From: Chryseobacterium sp. C-71
Lineage (GTDB): Bacteria; Bacteroidota; Bacteroidia; Flavobacteriales; Weeksellaceae
Reading direction: 5' to 3'
NCBI RefSeq assembly: GCF_020911865.1
Contig: NZ_CP087131.1
Location: 2,294,001 to 2,358,000, forward strand
Length of the DNA: 64,000 nt
The translations under genes were made by a program, and so were the position numbers. Under the pieces are notes generated by a model. It saw only the letters and a program-made list of their open reading frames with translations, searched no databases and was not told the DNA's origin. Shown in pieces: positions 60,311 through 64,000 of this stretch. The first letter of the stretch is position 1. Each line of letters starts with the position of its first letter.

Positions 60311-60586
60311 ATGAAAAAACTACTACTCACAAGCCTTTTAGGTTTAGGCTTATTATTACCTGCAACTTTCTCAGCATCAACAAATTCTTCAACCTCAAAA
60401 ACTGAAATTTCAGCTCAAAAACAAAAGAAGAAGAAAAGAAAAGCAAGAAAATCAAAATCAACAGCGAATAGAGGTTGTACTTACAATGGACATACGCTGT
60501 ATGTAGGAAAAAGAGGTGGCTGCTATTACATGGCGGGAAGAAGCAGAGAATATGTAGACAGATCATACTGTTCAGGCTGTAACTAA
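60311..60586 (+). CDS. Secreted basic protein with PBCV-type adaptor domain
   Basis: 91 residues. A signal peptide (MKKLLLTSLLGLGLLLPATF) and a Ser/Thr stretch, then a Lys/Arg-rich linker (KQKKKKRKARKSKS). The final ~35 residues resemble the basic adaptor domain known from Paramecium bursaria chlorella virus proteins (GHTLYVGKRGGCYYMAG, REYVDRSYCSGCN), with conserved G.RGGCYY and YVDRS. It has four cysteines. Expected outside the cytoplasm. Role in the operon unknown. Confidence 0.75.
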   Translation: MKKLLLTSLLGLGLLLPATFSASTNSSTSKTEISAQKQKKKKRKARKSKSTANRGCTYNGHTLYVGKRGGCYYMAGRSREYVDRSYCSGCN

Positions 60587-60625
60587 TTCACAATAAAAGT
60601 CCGGCAAAATTATAAAACTAATAAT

Positions 60626-60979
60626 ATGAAATACCTCATCATTATAGCTTCATTATGCTGTTTTATCGGCATTATCGATCTACCGATTGGCTATTACACT
60701 TTTCTTCGGATCATCGTTTCGTTCATGTCATTCGTGATTATTGTAAATGAGTTTAAAACCAGAAGATTTTGGTTCATCACTTTTGTTTTGATCTTCATTC
60801 TTTTCAACCCGATTTACCTTTATTTAAAGCCTATTTGGATTTTCATTGATTGCATTGTCGGACTTTTATTACTCTACTATTTCTACAGTTTAATTCCAAG
60901 AAAAAAAATAAAAGAACCGGAAACAATCGACATTCAGCACCAAGAAATCCCAAGAACAAGAGACCGAATAATTAAATAA
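60626..60979 (+). CDS. Small membrane protein (DUF6804-like)
   Basis: 117 residues with four hydrophobic helices (about 3-20, 24-42, 49-65 and 69-88) and a polar C-terminus (IKEPETIDIQHQEIPRTRDR). The start MKYLIIIASLCCFIGIIDLP, then GYYTFLRI, resembles the DUF6804 group. Function unknown. 39 bases after the secreted basic protein and 4 before the TerB-like gene. Confidence 0.7.
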   Translation: MKYLIIIASLCCFIGIIDLPIGYYTFLRIIVSFMSFVIIVNEFKTRRFWFITFVLIFILFNPIYLYLKPIWIFIDCIVGLLLLYYFYSLIPRKKIKEPETIDIQHQEIPRTRDRIIK

Positions 60980-60983
60980 AACT

Positions 60984-61391
60984 ATGGAAACAATACAAAT
61001 ACCCGAAAATCTTAAAGCTCATTTTTTAAGATTATATCAAATGGCAATTTGCGACGACGATTTTAGTCCGCTCGAATTAAAAATGCTTTACAAATCAGCC
61101 GAAGAAAGAGGAATATCTTCAAAAAATTTAGATGAAATTCTTCTGAATCCAATCAATTCAAAATCTCTGATTCCGGAAACAATTGAAGAAAAAGTAGAAT
61201 ATCTCTACGATCTCACGATAATGATCTGGGCAGATGGAATTGTTTCTGAAAATGAATATTCTGCTTTAAAAAAATATGTCGGAATGTTCGGTTTCGTAGA
61301 AGAAAACGTAAAAGATATTGCCGATTATTTCATCGAAGCAGTAAAAAACGGAAAAACCAAAACTGATATTCTTAATGACTTAAAAAACTGA
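60984..61391 (+). CDS. TerB-like protein
   Basis: 135 residues, all-helical. Two TerB-type acidic motifs: MAICDDDFSPLELKMLYKSA (about 18-37) and IMIWADGIVSENEYSALKKY (about 73-92). The pattern of A.DG.xs..E in two helix-loop-helix halves is that of the TerB/DUF533 fold, which binds divalent metal in the known structures. TerB proteins occur in stress and anti-phage modules. It opens the TerB / coiled-coil / VWA trio with 5-9 base spacings. Confidence 0.75.
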   Translation: METIQIPENLKAHFLRLYQMAICDDDFSPLELKMLYKSAEERGISSKNLDEILLNPINSKSLIPETIEEKVEYLYDLTIMIWADGIVSENEYSALKKYVGMFGFVEENVKDIADYFIEAVKNGKTKTDILNDLKN

Positions 61392-61396
61392 TTACC

Positions 61397-62740
61397 ATGA
61401 ATGCCATGACCTCAAATATTAAAAATCTTTTCAGGTTAAAAACTGTTCCGGCTGAAGAAAATCAAAATCAGCTTCCGACAACTGAACCTGTAGACAACGA
61501 ATCAACCGAAGAAAGTCGCAAACGAACGTATCACGAATCTGGCTACAGAGACGGGACAAGAAACAGCGGAAATCACACTGCTTTGTCCATTTGCCTTGAT
61601 GCGATCTATTCGAAATTTCAAAACGAAGAAAAACAGCTCGTTGAAAAGCAGAGTAAATTAAAAGAACCTTATCTGAACGAACAGAAAAACAAGGAAACCG
61701 AAATTAAAGGTTTGACCGTTTCTTTAGACAACAAAGAAGAAAAGCTCAACAACATTGATGAAGACATTAAAAATGTTCAGGATAAAATTGAAGGTCTGAA
61801 ATTTGAAATCAATGATCTTCCGAGAAATCCCGAAGCGTACAGCGTAAACGCAACAAAAGGTGCTTCCACAAAATTCTGGATTGGTTTGATTCTCTTAATT
61901 CCGATCAGTTTATACCTTTTCACTTTCTATATTTCGACTTCGTATTCTGCGTTTTTCAAAAGTTTTGATGCGAACGGAAATATCATTCAAAGTGTTTTAG
62001 ACGCACAGGCTTTCAACAAAGCCTGGTCTGAAGGTCCGCTGGAAGGGGCTTTTGTTACTTTGATTCCGTTTGTGTTTTTAGGTTTGGGATATCTGATCCA
62101 TATGTTTGGAGAAAACAAAAGCTTTGGCAATTACGCTAAAATCGCATTATTATTCATTATCACATTTGTTTTCGATGCTATTCTGGCTTACGAAATTGAA
62201 TCTAAATTGTACGAACTGAACAAAACTTTTGAGTCTCTTCCATTCGATCTCAAAATAGCATTTACCAAGAATCAGTTTTGGGGAATTATTTTCGCCGGAT
62301 TTATAGTGTATATCATTTGGGGATTGGTTTTCGATTTTGTGATGAAAGAACATAAAGAAAAAGACAAGATCAAAAACGAACAAATCAGAAGACAAAAAGA
62401 CATTTTGGTTCATCAGGAAAGAATCGTTGATTTTGAAAAGCAAAAAGAAGAAGTCAGAAACAGCATCGGAAGCATCAAAGAACTGATTGCCAAAGCAAAA
62501 GGCAGAATTGAAGAACTTCAGAATATTATCGACGGAGTGATTATTCCTACGAAAGATTACAAACTCTACGCATCAGAATATATGCAGGGCTGGATCACAT
62601 TTATGAGTGAAAAATTAGCCGTTTCTCAATCTGTAAAACAGGAAATGATAGAAGAATGTAAGAAGCAATACAATTACAATCTCAACAAAGTAGGAGCAAA
62701 TTCCGATAGTCAGAACTCTGTTTACATGTCAGTTTTATAA
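61397..62740 (+). CDS. Four-helix membrane protein with two coiled coils
   Basis: 447 residues, unrecognised. An acidic N-terminus and the segment HESGYRDGTRNSGNHTALSI (about 50-69) are followed by a coiled coil (about 72-140). Four membrane helices lie at about 155-175, 214-233, 249-268 and 292-313. A second coiled coil (about 318-380, KEHKEKDKIKNEQIRRQKDI) and a polar C-terminus follow. The paired coiled coils flanking a helical bundle suggest an oligomeric membrane device that could couple the TerB and VWA partners. No known transporter motif. Confidence 0.72.
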   Translation: MNAMTSNIKNLFRLKTVPAEENQNQLPTTEPVDNESTEESRKRTYHESGYRDGTRNSGNHTALSICLDAIYSKFQNEEKQLVEKQSKLKEPYLNEQKNKETEIKGLTVSLDNKEEKLNNIDEDIKNVQDKIEGLKFEINDLPRNPEAYSVNATKGASTKFWIGLILLIPISLYLFTFYISTSYSAFFKSFDANGNIIQSVLDAQAFNKAWSEGPLEGAFVTLIPFVFLGLGYLIHMFGENKSFGNYAKIALLFIITFVFDAILAYEIESKLYELNKTFESLPFDLKIAFTKNQFWGIIFAGFIVYIIWGLVFDFVMKEHKEKDKIKNEQIRRQKDILVHQERIVDFEKQKEEVRNSIGSIKELIAKAKGRIEELQNIIDGVIIPTKDYKLYASEYMQGWITFMSEKLAVSQSVKQEMIEECKKQYNYNLNKVGANSDSQNSVYMSVL

Positions 62741-62749
62741 AATTTAATT

Positions 62750-63634
62750 ATGAAAAAAATATTTTACCTCATTATCGCTTCTGCGTTTTTTATTCAATGC
62801 GGAAAGTCGGAGAAAAAAGTTTCAGAAAACACAACGCCAATAGATAATTCTGCAAAAAACCTGAACGTAAGCGTTTTAATTGATCTTTCAGACAGAATTG
62901 ATCCTGAAAAAAATCCAAATCCGACGATGGAATATTTCCAGAGAGATACGGAATACATCAAAGCGATTGAAAAAGGATTTTTAGATCACATTAAAAGCAA
63001 GAAAGTTATTCAGCTCAACGATCAGATGCAGGTTTTCTTTAATCCTGAACCTTCAGATCCTAAAATGAACGAACTGACAAAAGAGCTGAAAGTGTCTTTC
63101 GATAAAAACACGACAAAGGAAAATATTAATTTGGTTCAAAACAAATATTCTTCGTTGCCAATGCAGATTTACGAGTCAGCGATAAAAGATAAAAAATATG
63201 TCGGATCAGATATCTGGGAGTTTTTCAAGAATAAAGCAAAAGATTACTGCATCAAAGACGATCACAGAAATGTACTTTTCATTTTAACTGACGGATATAT
63301 TTATCACAAAGATTCTAAATTTTCTGAAGGTCAAAAAACCTCTTATCTCACTCCGGAACTCGTAAAATCTTTAAAACTAAATTCTTCGGATTTCAAAAAT
63401 AAAATTCAGGATAAAGGTTTGGGATTTGTAAAAGCCAATGATGATCTAGATAATCTTGAAGTTATTGTTTTGGGAATCAATCCCGCAAAAGGAAATCCTT
63501 TCGAAGCCGATGTCATCAAAGAATATTGGGAAAATTGGTTCAAAGAAATGAAAATCAAAAATTATCAGATTAAATCTGCCGATTTGCCATCAAATCTGGA
63601 GCCTATTATTTTAAAAGCAATTTCAGGTAAATAA
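62750..63634 (+). CDS. VWA-like lipoprotein
   Basis: 294 residues. A lipobox signal (FFIQC, Cys 17) anchors it in the outer or inner membrane facing the periplasm. The VWA-like fold starts NVSVLIDLSDRIDP (about 39-52), where D45, S47 and D48 resemble the MIDAS DxSxS motif, and continues with LFILTDGYIYH (about 175-185) for the distal MIDAS TDG. The closing strand is EVIVLGINPAKG. Last gene of the operon, 9 bases after the coiled-coil gene and followed by a terminator. Confidence 0.75.
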   Translation: MKKIFYLIIASAFFIQCGKSEKKVSENTTPIDNSAKNLNVSVLIDLSDRIDPEKNPNPTMEYFQRDTEYIKAIEKGFLDHIKSKKVIQLNDQMQVFFNPEPSDPKMNELTKELKVSFDKNTTKENINLVQNKYSSLPMQIYESAIKDKKYVGSDIWEFFKNKAKDYCIKDDHRNVLFILTDGYIYHKDSKFSEGQKTSYLTPELVKSLKLNSSDFKNKIQDKGLGFVKANDDLDNLEVIVLGINPAKGNPFEADVIKEYWENWFKEMKIKNYQIKSADLPSNLEPIILKAISGK

Positions 63635-63663
63635 AAAACACTCTTCTACATATCATTCATTCC

Positions 63664-63690
63664 AAAGGCGAAGTTTTCTTCGTCTTTTTC
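63664..63690 (+). terminator. Terminator of the eight-gene operon
   Basis: AAAGGCGAAG (63664-63673) pairs with CTTCGTCTTT (63678-63687) with one G-T pair, then TT. Confidence 0.7.
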
Positions 63691-63718
63691 TTATTACTAT
63701 GATTTGTAATCTTTTTCC

Positions 63719-63726
63719 TATTTTTG
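63719..63726 (+). promoter_or_regulatory. Candidate -7 box for the response regulator at the window end
   Basis: TATTTTTG, matching TAnnTTTG; the leader to the GTG at 63820 would be about 90 bases. Confidence 0.4.
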
Positions 63727-63819
63727 TGAAATTCGGTTTTGCTTAAAACCTTCAACACAGTTTTGCTTAATAAAAATTGGTGGAGACAACAGTTTACCTT
63801 AAAAAATAAACATCTAGAC

Positions 63820-64000
63820 GTGAAAAAAATTGTTCTGATTGAAGATGAAACCAGCGTAGTTTCTTTTATTAAAAAAGGACTTCAGGAAAAAGGATATGAA
63901 GTTTCGGTGGCATTTGACGGATTAACAGGTGTAAGCCTGGTGCAGGAGAATGATTTCGAATTGGTCATTTTAGACATTATGCTTCCCGGAATGAATGGTC
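63820..64000 (+). CDS. OmpR-type response regulator (partial, 3' end outside window)
   Basis: The first 60 residues, from the GTG at 63820, read VKKIVLIEDETSVVSFIKKG and end at LVILDIMLPGMNG. The receiver signature is visible: acidic EDE (about 8-10) and the phosphoacceptor aspartate in ILDIMLPGMNG. The DNA-binding domain is beyond the window. The GTG gives the canonical N-terminus. It is separated from the VWA gene by a terminator and its own promoter. Confidence 0.85.
   Translation, partial: MKKIVLIEDETSVVSFIKKGLQEKGYEVSVAFDGLTGVSLVQENDFELVILDIMLPGMNG

Noticed and set aside
1..64000. Prophage, insertion sequence or CRISPR array
   Set aside because: No integrase, transposase, phage structural gene or repeat-spacer array was found by reading; accessory regions show none of these signatures.

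Overview
The window is a low-GC chromosomal segment of a member of the Bacteroidota, most likely a Chryseobacterium-like genus of the Flavobacteriia. This is inferred from the mix of families: a GLPGLI-family protein, a SecA of 1023 residues without a C-terminal zinc tail, MenD, an isopenicillin-N-synthase-like oxygenase, TonB receptors paired with PepSY proteins, and many intergenic regions carrying the Bacteroidetes-type -7 box TAnnTTTG. No tRNA, rRNA, insertion sequence, phage integrase or CRISPR array was seen.

Layout. 1-5 kb: ribosomal genes rpmA/rplU, a GLPGLI protein, an acyltransferase, a MiaE-like tRNA hydroxylase and a DUF502 membrane protein. 5-10 kb: a DsbA-like protein, a decayed second copy of the DUF502 tail, a PLP decarboxylase, and an FAD-monooxygenase/aminotransferase pair. 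10-25 kb: a sugar dehydrogenase lipoprotein, a BlaI/BlaR1-like regulator pair with a clear operator, uvrB, an AI-2E-type transporter operon, two folate genes (pabB and an aminotransferase IV), menD, an IPNS-like oxygenase and an amidohydrolase. 25.6-34.8 kb: a peptide-export locus (HlyD adaptor, C39-peptidase ABC exporter, VKOR-thioredoxin fusion) with seven short double-glycine-type precursor genes, most cysteine-rich, and a membrane-spanning TPR/AraC regulator. Five of the peptide genes were found by hand or re-started by hand. 34.8-46 kb: housekeeping and uncharacterised families, then secA. 46-53 kb: a duplicated TonB-receptor/PepSY iron-uptake module. 53-58.6 kb: a ROK kinase, msrA, a membrane-anchored putative regulator, a tiny secreted Gly/Asn-rich protein and a two-component system with a TPR sensor. 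58.7-63.7 kb: a compact eight-gene operon of unknown role. It holds a small Cys peptide, a YegP-like protein, a restriction-endonuclease-fold protein, a basic secreted protein, a small membrane protein, a TerB-like protein, a four-helix coiled-coil membrane protein and a VWA lipoprotein. The window ends inside an OmpR-type response regulator.

How it fits together. Two regions look accessory. In the peptide locus, precursors with an MKNLKK leader would be cut and exported by the C39 ABC transporter, and their cysteines oxidised by the VKOR-thioredoxin protein. A promoter/leader element is repeated in front of two of the peptide genes. The eight-gene operon has one promoter, spacings of 4-39 bases and one terminator. 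Its mix of nuclease fold, TerB and VWA proteins resembles parts of stress or anti-phage systems, but matches no system I can name. Function in both regions is inference from sequence only.
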